A DNA stretch of 58,257 bases from Acidobacteriota bacterium. Lineage in GTDB: Bacteria; Acidobacteriota; Blastocatellia; Pyrinomonadales; Pyrinomonadaceae. The stretch covers positions 1-58,257 of the forward strand of contig JAFDVJ010000037.1 of the NCBI GenBank assembly GCA_018269075.1, written 5' to 3'. The notes under the pieces were generated by a model. The model had not been told where the DNA came from. It saw only the letters and a program-made list of their open reading frames with translations, and did no database searches. The position numbers and the translations under genes are program-made. Below, piece by piece: positions 33,794-43,000 of this stretch; position 1 is the first letter of the stretch, and each line of letters opens with the position of its first letter.

Positions 33794-35152
33794 CTATTCG
33801 ATCTTCCGCGCCTTCGTCGTCCGGCCCATCTGCTGAAACACGAGGCCCGTCACCCGGCCGCTTTCGTCTTTCTGAAAATCGATCTTCGCGTCGACCGCGC
33901 GGATGAAAAAGCTTGTCGGAGTTTCCGGCACCAGCGCCGCGCCGCGCGTCTGGCCGGGGCCGATCAGCGTCAGGTGGTCATCTTCCTTCGCGATCGTCAG
34001 GACGACGTTCGGCGCGACCTCGTATTTGCCGACGCAGGCGTCGAGCGTCTTCGCGTCGAGCGCGATCTCTTTGCGCTCCTTCGGCAGCTCGTATTTTCCG
34101 CCGAAAAGGATCGCGGCGAGATCGAGCGCGACCGTCTGCGCGAGTACCGCGTCGGTGTTGAGCAGCACGATCACCGCGGCGCGGTCGTCGGTGAATTTGA
34201 AGATGTGCGACGAAAAGCCGTCGATCCCGCCCGAATGCGCGACGAGCTTGCGGCCGTTCCAGACGCCGGTTCCCCAGCCGTAGCCGTAGTTTTTCTTGTC
34301 GGGCGTAAAGGCCGCTTCGATCGAAGCCTTTTTCAGGATCTGCTCGCCGTCGAACGACGCCTGCCATTTATACAGATCCTCGACGGTCGAGTAAAGCCCG
34401 CCCGCCGCGAACGGGATGCCGCGGTCGGAGTAGGCGGCGTTGACGACCTCGGCGCCGCGCCGCGAATAACCGCGCGCGCGGTTCGGCACGAGCGTCGTCC
34501 ACGTGTCATAGCCGGTATCGTTCATTTTGAGCGGCCCGAAGATGTTTTCCTTCAGAAACGCCTCGTAAGTCTGGCCCGAAACCTTTTCGACGAGCTGCCC
34601 GAGCAGGATGTAATTGGTGTTGCTGTATTCGAAATCCGTCCCCGGCTTGAATCTGAGCGGCGCGTCGCGGACGAGCGCGACCGTTTCGGCCGGCGTCAGG
34701 CTGAGAACCTTTTTCGTCTTCCAGTCGGGCAGCGCGGTGACGTTCGGGATGCCCGAAGTGTGCGTCAAAAGCTGGTGGATCGTGATCTCGCGCCACGCCT
34801 CGGGGCAGTTGTCGAGATATTTGCAGACCGCGTCCCTGACGCCGATTTTGCCGCGCTCCTGCAAAAGAAGAACGGCGGCCGACGTAAACTGCTTGGTCAG
34901 CGAGCCGATCCGGAACTTGGTGTTCGACTGGTTCGCGACGTTCAATTCGGCGTCGGCCGCGCCGTAGCCGCGACTCACGAGAATCTTCCCGTCGCGCGCG
35001 AGCAGCACCGCGCCGCCCGCGTTTTTCGCCTTGACGAAGGCGTTCATATACTCGTCGGTCTTCGCGGCGACGTCCGCCGCGCCCGCGTCCTGCGCGAACG
35101 CGTTCGCCGCCGCCAGCAGGGCCGCGATTATCAAAAAACTGATCTTTTTCAC
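33794..35152 (-). CDS. Serine hydrolase, class C beta-lactamase/DD-peptidase family
   Basis: A 452-residue exported enzyme: signal peptide KKISFLIIAALLAAANAFAQ; SxxK motif Ser84-Leu-Thr-Lys87 in RIGSLTKQFTSAAV; YxN motif Tyr176-Ser-Asn178 in DFEYSNTNYILLGQLVEK; and HSGG near residue 297 (KLVAHSGGIDGFSSH). The C-terminal 100 residues form a small beta domain as in esterase/peptidase members. More likely a D-amino-acid peptidase or esterase than a resistance enzyme. No partner genes. Confidence 0.92.
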   Translation of the reverse strand: MKKISFLIIAALLAAANAFAQDAGAADVAAKTDEYMNAFVKAKNAGGAVLLARDGKILVSRGYGAADAELNVANQSNTKFRIGSLTKQFTSAAVLLLQERGKIGVRDAVCKYLDNCPEAWREITIHQLLTHTSGIPNVTALPDWKTKKVLSLTPAETVALVRDAPLRFKPGTDFEYSNTNYILLGQLVEKVSGQTYEAFLKENIFGPLKMNDTGYDTWTTLVPNRARGYSRRGAEVVNAAYSDRGIPFAAGGLYSTVEDLYKWQASFDGEQILKKASIEAAFTPDKKNYGYGWGTGVWNGRKLVAHSGGIDGFSSHIFKFTDDRAAVIVLLNTDAVLAQTVALDLAAILFGGKYELPKERKEIALDAKTLDACVGKYEVAPNVVLTIAKEDDHLTLIGPGQTRGAALVPETPTSFFIRAVDAKIDFQKDESGRVTGLVFQQMGRTTKARKIE

Positions 35153-35231
35153 TGTCGATTTTTCTCCGTATAAAGATGAACTTCCTTTATTATACGCGCA
35201 ACCGCCGGCGAAAAAGGATCAGACCGAGGTT

Positions 35232-35693
35232 TCAGGCGCGGTCGACGCGGGCGACGAAGCAGCCGGCTTCGGCGTTGCGGATGTTGACGTAGCGGACGCC
35301 GGCCGACGCGAAGATCCGCGCGAGCTGCGCGTCGATCGCGTCTTTTTCGACCGGTTCCCTGATCAGCAGCTCGCTGTCCCGGCCGAAGCCTTCGAACAAG
35401 AGCGGGAGCGCGACGAGATCGGGCGGAAAACCGTCGCCGTCATAGGCCCGGCATTCGTTTTTATGGATAAAAACCGGCCCCGGCAGCGGCAGCGGCGACA
35501 GATTCTCGAAAGAATTGTAGGTGAACAGAATCCGCTCGTCGGCGTCGCGGACGAATGTCTTCAGACATTGCCGGCACGGCCCGTAACCCTTCGCGACGTC
35601 GGCGAAAGCCGGATGTTGATACTGCGGCGCGCGCATCGTTTCGCGCACACCCCGAGCGATTTCCGACGGAATCGGAACGACTTTGTAACTCAT
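35232..35693 (-). CDS. DUF1203 family protein
   Basis: A 153-residue cytoplasmic protein. Typical stretches: CRQCLKTFVRDADERILFTY, PLPGPVFIHKNECRAYDGDG and RYVNIRNAEAGCFVARVDRA, which match the DUF1203 pattern. Start ATG 35693 (MSYKVVPIPS) has GGAG 7-8 nt upstream; a longer frame upstream looks non-coding and runs into a repeat. Function unknown. Confidence 0.88.
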   Translation of the reverse strand: MSYKVVPIPSEIARGVRETMRAPQYQHPAFADVAKGYGPCRQCLKTFVRDADERILFTYNSFENLSPLPLPGPVFIHKNECRAYDGDGFPPDLVALPLLFEGFGRDSELLIREPVEKDAIDAQLARIFASAGVRYVNIRNAEAGCFVARVDRA

Positions 35694-35741
35694 AAATTTT
35701 CTCCTTTTTTTACTTTGCCGAGCCCCCAAATCCCCCCTCAA

Positions 35742-35935
35742 ATTCCCCTCCTTTCCAAGGAGGGGTGCCCGCAGGGCGGGGTGGTTAATTCCCTTTCCAA
35801 GGAGGGGTGCCCGCAGGGCGGGGTGGTTAATCCCCTTTCCAAGGAGGGGTGCCCGCAGGGCGGGGTGGTTGCCTGTCCGCGATCAAACCACCCCGGCGCT
35901 TCGCGCCACCCCTCCTTGAAAAGGAGGGGAATTTT
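35742..35935. repeat. Direct and inverted AAGGAGGGGTGCCCGCAGGG repeats
   Basis: Three direct copies of a 41-43-bp unit (CCAAGGAGGGGTGCCCGCAG... GGGTGGTTAAT) at 35750-35870 and one divergent inverse copy (AACCACCCCGGCGCTTCGCG...) at 35886-35935. Typical of dispersed elements in many bacteria; translations of it give spurious proteins. Fills most of the gap 35694-35990. Confidence 0.9.
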
Positions 35936-35990
35936 GTTGGTCTGATCCGATGTTGTTTGAAAGCCGAACTTCCCCAACTTCCCCAACTTC

Positions 35991-37025
35991 CTAAACTCGT
36001 TTTTCTTTTTCGAGCAGCGCCCGCTTGCGCTCGACGCCCCAGCGGTAGCCGGTCGGCGCGCCGTTTTTGCCGACGACGCGGTGGCACGGGATGACGAGCG
36101 CGACGCGGTTCGCGGCGCAGGCCGTCGCGACCGCGCGGACGGCCGATTTGCTGCCGAGCCGTTCGGCGACGTCGCTGTACGACACGGTTTCGCCGTACGG
36201 GATCCGGCGCAGCTCGTCCCAGACGCGCATCTGAAAGGCGGTCGCCCGCAGATCGAGCGGCAGGTCGAGCGTCCGGTCACGGCCGGCGAGATTCGCGAGC
36301 ACGGCTTCGACGAACTCTTTGAGCGCCGCGTCGTCGCGGCGGATCGCGGCGTTTTCGAATTCGTTTTCGAGATTGCGGACGAGCGCGTCCGTGTCGTCGC
36401 CGAACGCGACCGCGCAGACGCCCTTCGCGGTTCGCGCGACGAGCAGCCGGCCGAGCTCGCATTCGGCGACGGTGTAATCGATCATCATATTTTCTCCTTT
36501 TTTCGCGTAGGTCCGCGGCGTCATCCCGAGCTTCCGCGAGACGTTTTCATACAACCGGCTCACCGAATTGAAGCCCGCGTCGTACATCGCCGTGGTTACG
36601 TCGCGCCCGCGCCGGAGCTCGCTTTTGAAACGGTCGAGCCGTTTCGCCTCGGCGAATTTTTTCGGCGAGACGCCGGTGATTTCCTTGAATTTTCTTTGCA
36701 GGTGGGCCGCGCTCAGACCGAGCTCGGCGCTCAGCTCGTCGAGCGTCGCCGCTTCTTCCGATTCGAGCATCTCGCACGCGCGGAGTACCGCGGCGAGCTG
36801 CGGATCGACGGTTTCGTTCCGCGGCCGGCAGCGGCGGCAGGCGCGAAAGCCCTCGGACTCGGCGGCCTCGAAATTCTCGAAAAACGAGACGTTCTCGCGT
36901 TTCGGAAGCCGCGACGAGCACGACGGCTTGCAGTAGATCCCGGTCGAACCGACCGCGTAAACAAACGCCCCGTTAAACCGCGCGTCGTTGTTTTCGATTG
37001 CTTTCCAGTAGATTTCCGTTTCCAT
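35991..37025 (-). CDS. ada: Ada: methylphosphotriester/O6-methylguanine-DNA methyltransferase and activator
   Basis: A 344-residue bifunctional DNA-repair regulator. Residues 1-75: zinc domain with Cys32, Cys36, Cys63 and Cys66 (GIYCKPSCSSR, FRACRRCRP), Cys32 being the methyl acceptor. About 85-175: AraC-type helix-turn-helix pair (LGLSAAHLQRKFKEITGVSP). About 185-344: O6-methylguanine methyltransferase with RRIPYGETVSYSDVAERLG and active-site Cys314 in VIPCHRV. All key residues are present. Expected to be induced by methylating damage. An operator was not identified. Confidence 0.96.
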   Translation of the reverse strand: METEIYWKAIENNDARFNGAFVYAVGSTGIYCKPSCSSRLPKRENVSFFENFEAAESEGFRACRRCRPRNETVDPQLAAVLRACEMLESEEAATLDELSAELGLSAAHLQRKFKEITGVSPKKFAEAKRLDRFKSELRRGRDVTTAMYDAGFNSVSRLYENVSRKLGMTPRTYAKKGENMMIDYTVAECELGRLLVARTAKGVCAVAFGDDTDALVRNLENEFENAAIRRDDAALKEFVEAVLANLAGRDRTLDLPLDLRATAFQMRVWDELRRIPYGETVSYSDVAERLGSKSAVRAVATACAANRVALVIPCHRVVGKNGAPTGYRWGVERKRALLEKEKRV

Positions 37026-37087
37026 AATTTAGAGTTTATTGGATCGGGAAATCGAAATCTATCCGAAAATTGCGGACTAATTTTTTT

Positions 37088-37321
37088 AGTGGAGAGTGGA
37101 GAGTGGAGAGTTCGGGGAATATTTTAGTGGAGAGTGGAGAGTGGAGAGTGGAGAGTTAAAGGAAAATAGATTCCCGGACTATTCGCTCCCGGCTATAAAG
37201 CGTCGAGAATCGAGAATCAAAGCTAAAAGATAAGAATAAATCCTCGAACTCTCCACTCTCCACTCTCCGCTCTCCACCCTTGACTCTCCACTCTCCACTC
37301 TCCACTCTCCACTCTCCACTC
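37088..37321. repeat. Inverted pair of GTGGAGA heptamer arrays
   Basis: Left arrays 37088-37111 and 37127-37156 (GTGGAGA units); right array 37250-37321 (CTCTCCA units). They flank about 90 bp of unique DNA. The right array ends at the base before the permease stop codon on the minus strand: TAG then GAGTGGAGAGTGG. Confidence 0.93.
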
Positions 37322-38545
37322 CTATTGCAGCTGTTTGCGAAACCGCCACATACTGATGCTGACGACGATCACGCAGAAGGCGGCGAGCGCGAGGAGGTTC
37401 GGGTAGAGCACGTCGAGCGTCGAGCCTTTCAAGAGGATGCCGCGCGAGATGAGGCCGAAATGGCGAACCGGATTGAGCAGCGTCCACGGCTGGAGCCAGT
37501 GCGGCATCGCCTCGACCGGCGTCGTCGCGCCCGACAGCAAAACCATCGGCGGGTTGACGAAAAAGCTCATCAGCTGCGCCTGCTGCTGCGATTTGACGAA
37601 GGTCGCGATGAGCGTGCCGATGCCGATGCCCGAGAGCACGCAGAGCGAGCCGGAAATAAAAAAGAGCAGAAAGCTGCCGCGCACCGGCACGTCGAAGACG
37701 AGCCGCGCGACCGTCAGCGCGAGAAAGATGTCGCCCGACAAGAGGAGAAAGATCGGCGCGATCTTCGCCGTGATGATCTCGATCGCCTCGGCCGGCGTCA
37801 TCAAAAGCTGCTCGATCGTCCCGACCTCCTTTTCGCGGACCATCGACGCGGCGGCGACGATCGAGCCCTGCAGAACGAGCAGCGCGCCGATCAGGCCGGT
37901 GACGATGAACCACGCGTTTTTGAGGCCCGGATTGTAAAGCAGCGCGATCCGCGGCGTGACGTTCGGCTGCACGGGCCGCGCCGGCGAGTTTTGGGTCGGC
38001 GCCGCCGTCTGCGCCGAATCGGCGGTCGTGATCTGCTGGCGGATCGGCGTCGCGCCCGTCTTCGGCGGGTTTTCGCGGAGAATCTTCTGGTTCAAAGCGT
38101 TGATGATCCGGCCCGCGTAGCCGCCGGCGATCGTTGCCGTGTTCGAATTGACCGCGTCGACCAGAAACTGCACCTCGGCCGTTTCGCCGCTCACGCGTTT
38201 CCGGTCGAAATCGGCCGGAATCACGAGTCCCGCGTCGAGATCGCCGGCCGAAAGATCGTCGCCGAGCTCCGACTGCGAGAGATAATAGCGCTCGATCCGG
38301 AACGAGCGGCTTTCGGTCAGCGCCGAGATCAGCTCGCGGCTCTCGGCGGAGCGGCTCTCGTCGACGACGCCGAGCTTGAGATCGGTGACGGTCGGATTGA
38401 GCGCGTAGCCGAAGAGGACGATGTTGATCGTCGGCGGGACGATCAGCATAATGATCAGCCGCCGGTTGCGCTTGATCTGGTTGAATTCCTTGCGGATCAG
38501 CGCGAACCAGCGCAGGTTCAGTAAGTTTAATAAACGCTCTCTCAT
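37322..38545 (-). CDS. ABC-2 type transporter permease (YbhR/YbhS-like)
   Basis: A 407-residue membrane protein: N-terminal helix (RRLIIMLIVPPTINIVLFGY), a large extracytoplasmic domain of about 200 residues (VVDESRSAESRELISALTES), then five helices in the C-terminal half (NAWFIVTGLIGALLVLQGSI, FFISGSLCVLSGIGIGTLIA). VGTIEQLLMTPAEAIEIITAKI is the ABC-2 coupling motif. Start 38545 overlaps the stop of the other permease (ATGA). Last gene of the tetR-hlyD-ATPase-permease-permease unit. Confidence 0.92.
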   Translation of the reverse strand: MRERLLNLLNLRWFALIRKEFNQIKRNRRLIIMLIVPPTINIVLFGYALNPTVTDLKLGVVDESRSAESRELISALTESRSFRIERYYLSQSELGDDLSAGDLDAGLVIPADFDRKRVSGETAEVQFLVDAVNSNTATIAGGYAGRIINALNQKILRENPPKTGATPIRQQITTADSAQTAAPTQNSPARPVQPNVTPRIALLYNPGLKNAWFIVTGLIGALLVLQGSIVAAASMVREKEVGTIEQLLMTPAEAIEIITAKIAPIFLLLSGDIFLALTVARLVFDVPVRGSFLLFFISGSLCVLSGIGIGTLIATFVKSQQQAQLMSFFVNPPMVLLSGATTPVEAMPHWLQPWTLLNPVRHFGLISRGILLKGSTLDVLYPNLLALAAFCVIVVSISMWRFRKQLQ

Positions 38546-39645
38546 GCCTCGACCTGCATTTTTCGCATATTCTTCCACGCGATCAGAAAAAAGAACCCGC
38601 CGATCGCCGCGAGGACGAACGGCGCGTGCCAGACGCCGGCCCAGCCGCCGCCGCGCACGAGCGCGTCGCGGACGACGACGATGTAGTAGCGCGCCGGGAT
38701 CACGTAGGAGATGAAATTGAGCGGCACCGGAATGTTCGCGACCGGAAAGATCGCGCCCGACAAAAGATACGAGAGCAGAAAGCCGGCGAGCTGAACGGCC
38801 TGGATCGCGGCCGCCTGGTTCGGGATCGCCGCGCCGACCATCGTCCCGAACGAGACCGTGCAGAAGAGATAAATCACCGTGCAGACGAGAAACGGCGTCG
38901 GGTCGCCGCGCAGCCGCAGGCCGAACAGAAAGAACGTCAGCAGCAGCGAGAGAAACCATTCGGCGAGCGCGATCGTGAAATAGGCCGCGATCTTGCCGAG
39001 CAGATATTCGTGCGCCGAGATGCTCGACACGTAAACCTGCAGGATCGTCTTCTGCTCGCCCTCGCGCGACAACGCGAGCGCGGCGAGGAGCGGCGGAAAG
39101 AGCGACAATCCGACGGCGAGCATACTCGGCGCGATGTATTTGCTCGATTCGCGGCCCGGGTTGAACCACAGGCGGACGTCGGCCTTGATCGGGAGCGCGG
39201 TCTTCGCGCGCAGCGATTTGACGAAATTCTGCGTGACCGCATTGGCCGCGCCGCGCATAATGTTGGCCGTGTTCGCGTCCGACGCGTCGACGAGAAACTG
39301 GACCTCGGTGTTCTGCCCGCGGACGAGATCGCGCCCGAAGTTTTCGGGGATGACGATCGCGCCGCGCGCGTTGTTGTCGATCAGCGACTGCTCGGGCTGC
39401 TCGTCGACCGGCATCTCGACGACGCGAAACGTCAGCGACGCGCGAAACGCCTCGATCAGCCGCCGCGATTCGGGCGAGTTGTCGAGGTCCTGCACGACGA
39501 CCGGCAGATCGGTCACCGACAGCGAGATCGCCGTCCCCATCAGCGCGAGCAGCGCCAGCGGCAGCAGCAGCGCGAGCACGAGCGTCAGCCGGTCCCGCAA
39601 AACCTGCGTCAACTCCTTCCGCGCCTGAGCAATGATTCTCCGCAT
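38542..39645 (-). CDS. ABC-2 type transporter permease (YbhS-like)
   Basis: A 367-residue ABC-2 permease with the same layout as its neighbour: first helix LTLVLALLLPLALLALMGTA, a large external domain with VVVQDLDNSPESRRLIEAFR, and five C-terminal helices. EGEQKTILQVYVSSISAHEY is the coupling helix region. The two permeases form a heterodimer with the fused ATPase. It starts about 70 bp after the ATPase stop, with an ATTTCGG array between. Confidence 0.92.
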   Translation of the reverse strand: MRRIIAQARKELTQVLRDRLTLVLALLLPLALLALMGTAISLSVTDLPVVVQDLDNSPESRRLIEAFRASLTFRVVEMPVDEQPEQSLIDNNARGAIVIPENFGRDLVRGQNTEVQFLVDASDANTANIMRGAANAVTQNFVKSLRAKTALPIKADVRLWFNPGRESSKYIAPSMLAVGLSLFPPLLAALALSREGEQKTILQVYVSSISAHEYLLGKIAAYFTIALAEWFLSLLLTFFLFGLRLRGDPTPFLVCTVIYLFCTVSFGTMVGAAIPNQAAAIQAVQLAGFLLSYLLSGAIFPVANIPVPLNFISYVIPARYYIVVVRDALVRGGGWAGVWHAPFVLAAIGGFFFLIAWKNMRKMQVEA

Positions 39646-39682
39646 AATGTTCGTCCCTTTTCAGCCAAAACTCCCGCCGGAC

Positions 39683-39717
39683 AAAATCCGAAATCCGAAA
39701 TCCGAAATCCGAAATCA
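39683..39717. repeat. ATTTCGG heptamer repeat overlapping a stop codon
   Basis: Four tandem CCGAAAT copies; on the minus strand it begins within the ABC ATPase stop as TGATTTCGG. It lies inside an operon, between ATPase and permease genes. Confidence 0.95.
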
Positions 39718-41643
39718 ATTCTCTCTTTTGCTCTCGACGACCGCGATGAAAACGTCTTCGAGCGAGCGCGTTTCCTCGTACGCGTCCGCGACCTCGATGC
39801 CGGCGGCGGCGAGGCGTTGCTTGAGCCGCGCGATGCCGGTCGCGACGTCTTCCTCGACGACGACGTGGAGGCGGTCGCCGAAGATCGAGACGCGCCAGCG
39901 TTCCATCTCGGTCTTCAGCAGATCCGACGCCGCCTGCGGCCGGTCGGTGATGAGCTCGATCAGATGGCCGCTCTGCGCCGCTTTGACGCTCGTCGGCGTG
40001 CCCTCGGCGACGACCTCGCCGGCGACCATAAAGCCGAGCCGGTTGCATTGCTCGGCCTCTTCGAGATAATGCGTCGTCACGAGCACGGCGACGCCGCGGT
40101 CGGCGAGCTCGTTGATCATCTTCCAGAAAGCGCGCCGCGCGAGCGGGTCGACGCCCGAGGTCGGCTCGTCGAGAAACAAGACGGACGGCTCGTGAAGGAT
40201 CGCCGAGCCGAACGCGACGCGCTGCTTCCAGCCGCCGGGCAGCTCGCCGGTCATCATCTTTTCCTGTCCCCGCAGACCGGAAAACTCCATCACCCAGCGT
40301 TTTTTCTCCTCGCGCTCGGCGCGCGGCACGCCGTAGACGCCGGCGAAGAAATCGAGGTTCTCCTCGATCGTCAGATCGTCGTAGAGCGAGAATTTCTGCG
40401 ACATATAGCCGACGCGCCGGCGGACGAACGGCGAGCGCGTGCGGCCGCGTTCGCCGGCCAGCTCGATCACGCCGCCCGACGGTTCGAGCAGCCCGCAGAG
40501 CATCTTGATGGTCGTCGTCTTGCCCGCGCCGTTCGCGCCGAGCAGCCCGTAAATCTCGCCGTATCCGATCGAGAGATCGACGTCGCGGACGGCGACGAAA
40601 TCGCCGAAAATCTTGTTGACGCGTTCGGCCCCGATCGCGACCGCGTCCGTTTCGCGCTCGCGAAAATCGCGCCGGCGCGGGAACGGCGGCGCGACGAGCT
40701 TGCCTTCGAGTTCGCGCAGCACGGCGACGAACGTGTTTTCGAGCGTCGGCTGCCCGACGTGGATCTGGCGGACCGCGATGTTTTCCTTTTCGAGCGCGGC
40801 GCGCGCCGTCCGTTCGCCGGCGGCGGCGTCGGCGACCATCAGATCGAGCCGGTCGCCGAAGCGCTGGACGTCGTCGATCGCGTCGACGCGGTTGAGGATT
40901 TCCTCGGCCCGTCCGAGATCGTCGGTCCGCAGCTCGAGTCTTTGCAGCCCGAGATTCCGCTTCAGTTCCTTCGGCGTGCCGGTTTCGACGATCCGGCCGT
41001 CGAACATCAGCGAGACGCGCGAGCAGCGCTCGGCCTCGTCGAGATACGGCGTCGCGACGACCATCGTCATCCCTTCGGCCGAGAGCGCGGCGAGCGTGTC
41101 CCAGAACTCGCGCCGCGAGACCGGATCGACTCCGGTCGTCGGCTCGTCGAGCAGCAGGATGCGCGGCTCGGCGATCAGCGCGCAGGCGAGCGCGAGCTTC
41201 TGCTTCATCCCGCCGCTGAGGCGGCCGGCCAGACGGTCGGTGAATTTGTCCATATCGAAAAGCCGCAGGTAGCGCATCCCGCGCTCGTCGATCTCGCGCC
41301 GCGTCAGCAGCCGCAGATCGCCGATGTAGTGCAGGTTTTCGAGCACCGTCAGATCCTGGTAAAGACTGAAGGCCTGCGTCAGATAGCCGACCTCGGACCG
41401 CGCCGCGCGCGCCGTTTTCCCGTAGATCGAGATCTCGCCCGCGGTTTCGGCCATCACACCGCCGAGAATCTGAAAGACGGACGTTTTGCCCGCGCCGTCC
41501 GGGCCGATCAGGCCGTAGATCTCGCCCTGATTAATGTCGAGGTCGATACCGCGAACGGCCTCCAATTTTCCGTACGCCTTGCGCAGACCGCGCAGACGGA
41601 TCGCGGATTCGGGAGTTTTTTCGATTTGCGGAGCGCCCGTCAT
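39715..41643 (-). CDS. ABC transporter ATPase with two fused nucleotide-binding domains (YbhF-like)
   Basis: A 642-residue protein. NBD1: Walker A GPDGAGKTS, signature LSGGMKQKLALA, Walker B ILLLDEPTTGVD. NBD2: Walker A GANGAGKTT, signature LPGGWKQRVAFG (degenerate, as in YbhF), Walker B VLFLDEPTSGVD. The two are joined by a linker of about 100 residues. Start 41643 overlaps the HlyD stop (ATGA). It drives the two ABC-2 permeases. Such systems export drugs, sugars or lipids; the substrate is unknown. Confidence 0.95.
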   Translation of the reverse strand: MTGAPQIEKTPESAIRLRGLRKAYGKLEAVRGIDLDINQGEIYGLIGPDGAGKTSVFQILGGVMAETAGEISIYGKTARAARSEVGYLTQAFSLYQDLTVLENLHYIGDLRLLTRREIDERGMRYLRLFDMDKFTDRLAGRLSGGMKQKLALACALIAEPRILLLDEPTTGVDPVSRREFWDTLAALSAEGMTMVVATPYLDEAERCSRVSLMFDGRIVETGTPKELKRNLGLQRLELRTDDLGRAEEILNRVDAIDDVQRFGDRLDLMVADAAAGERTARAALEKENIAVRQIHVGQPTLENTFVAVLRELEGKLVAPPFPRRRDFRERETDAVAIGAERVNKIFGDFVAVRDVDLSIGYGEIYGLLGANGAGKTTTIKMLCGLLEPSGGVIELAGERGRTRSPFVRRRVGYMSQKFSLYDDLTIEENLDFFAGVYGVPRAEREEKKRWVMEFSGLRGQEKMMTGELPGGWKQRVAFGSAILHEPSVLFLDEPTSGVDPLARRAFWKMINELADRGVAVLVTTHYLEEAEQCNRLGFMVAGEVVAEGTPTSVKAAQSGHLIELITDRPQAASDLLKTEMERWRVSIFGDRLHVVVEEDVATGIARLKQRLAAAGIEVADAYEETRSLEDVFIAVVESKREN

Positions 41644-42980
41644 TTGACGCTGCGGCCCGTCGAGCTCCACGCGCCCTCGACGAGAATCTCGCCGTCGGCC
41701 GGCATTCCCGGTTTGGCGAAGCCCTCAGGATTTTTGATCATCAGCTTGACGCCGACGACCTGTTTGACGCGCTCGTTGCGAAAATACGTGTTTTCCGGCG
41801 TGAACGTCGCCTCCGGGTCGATCCGCGCGACCTCGGCTTCGACCGGCTGGTTCGGGTTCGAATCGAGATAGACGCGCGCCGTCTGGCCGACGCGGACGCG
41901 GCCGATCTCGCTTTCGGGGACGTAGGCGCGCAGGTAGACCGCGTCGTAGTTGACGAGCGTCGCGATCGGCGTGCCGGCCGCGACGACCTCGCCCGGTTCG
42001 GCCGAGCGCGTCGCGATCGTCCCGTCGAACGGCGCGACGACGTTCAGATCGCCGCGGTTCGCGGCGGCCTCGCGCAATTGGGCGCGCGCGCGTTCGGCGT
42101 CGGCGTTGGCCGATTCGACGTCGCTTTCGGCCTGCGTGATCTGTTCGTCGATGGTCGCCGTCTGCGAGCGGCGGATCTTCGGATTTTCGAGGTTCGCGCG
42201 GGCCGTCGTCAGCGACGCCCGCGCGACCTTGAGCGCACCGCGCGCGACGTTCAGCGCGTTGCGCGCCGTCTCGACCTGTTTCTGCTGCGCGCGGACGACG
42301 TTCGACTGCGAATCGGCGATCGTCTTGAACTGGCGATACTGCCGCTCGGAAACGTCGCCGCTCGCGAAGAGCCGCTGGTTCTTTTCCTCGTCGTAGCGCG
42401 CCTGCTGGTAGTTGGTCTTCGCCTGTTCGAGCTGCGCCTCGGCCTGCGAGACCTGCGACTGCGCCTGCGAGACCTGCGATTCGACCTGCAGGATCTGCGC
42501 CTGCGCCTGATCGACACGGCCCTGGGCGTCGAGCTTCGACTGTTCGACGCCGAGCTCCGACGAATCGCGCTGCGACCGGAGCACCTCGATCTGCTGCTGC
42601 GCCCGGCGGACGCGCGCCTCGGCCTGCGTGACGGCGGCCTCGGCCTGTTCCTGCCGCGCCCGCAATTGTTCGTCGTCGAGGACGGCGATCACGTCGCCGG
42701 CCTTGACGCGGTCGCCCTCGCGCACTTTGATTTCCCTGATCTTGCCGCTCGTCTTCGGCGCGATCGCCGCGTCGTCCGACTCGATCCGGCCGCTGACCTC
42801 GATCAGATTGGCCGGCGCGCGCGTCGTCCGCAGCGCGTAGTACCAGACCAGAAAGCCGCCGACCGCGACGAGCAGCAGAACCGGCACGATTTTGACCGGA
42901 AACCCGCGCTTCGGCGCCGCTTCGGCGTCGGTCGCCGCTTCCCTTTCGCCTTTTTTATCCGCCGTGTTTTCTTCGTTCAT
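41640..42980 (-). CDS. HlyD/RND-type membrane fusion protein
   Basis: A 446-residue periplasmic adaptor. N-terminal transmembrane anchor about 30-50 (VPVLLLVAVGGFLVWYYALR), biotinyl-lipoyl half (IESDDAAIAPKTSGKIREIK, KAGDVIAVLDDEQLRARQEQ), a very long coiled-coil hairpin (about 110-300, Gln-rich), then the second lipoyl half (LNVVAPFDGTIATRSAEPGE) and a beta-barrel. It bridges the ABC permeases to an outer-membrane channel; no TolC gene is in the window. Confidence 0.95.
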   Translation of the reverse strand: MNEENTADKKGEREAATDAEAAPKRGFPVKIVPVLLLVAVGGFLVWYYALRTTRAPANLIEVSGRIESDDAAIAPKTSGKIREIKVREGDRVKAGDVIAVLDDEQLRARQEQAEAAVTQAEARVRRAQQQIEVLRSQRDSSELGVEQSKLDAQGRVDQAQAQILQVESQVSQAQSQVSQAEAQLEQAKTNYQQARYDEEKNQRLFASGDVSERQYRQFKTIADSQSNVVRAQQKQVETARNALNVARGALKVARASLTTARANLENPKIRRSQTATIDEQITQAESDVESANADAERARAQLREAAANRGDLNVVAPFDGTIATRSAEPGEVVAAGTPIATLVNYDAVYLRAYVPESEIGRVRVGQTARVYLDSNPNQPVEAEVARIDPEATFTPENTYFRNERVKQVVGVKLMIKNPEGFAKPGMPADGEILVEGAWSSTGRSVK

Positions 42981-43000
42981 ATATTTTTACCGTCCCGATT

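Noticed and set aside
37322..40048. 908-codon open frame over both permeases
   Set aside because: Only its last 407 codons (from 38545) are genuine. The upstream part is an Arg-rich shadow of the first permease and of the ATPase, which have perfect motifs in other frames.
38626..41871. Very long plus-strand open frame opposite the ABC transporter genes
   Set aside because: It is antisense to three clear genes with intact motifs; the sequence is Arg/Asp/Ala-rich without domain signs, as expected for the complement of GC-rich codons. The same holds for plus-strand frames opposite pilQ (3279-4808), the nitrilase/hydrolase block (33644-35173) and Ada (36081-37127).
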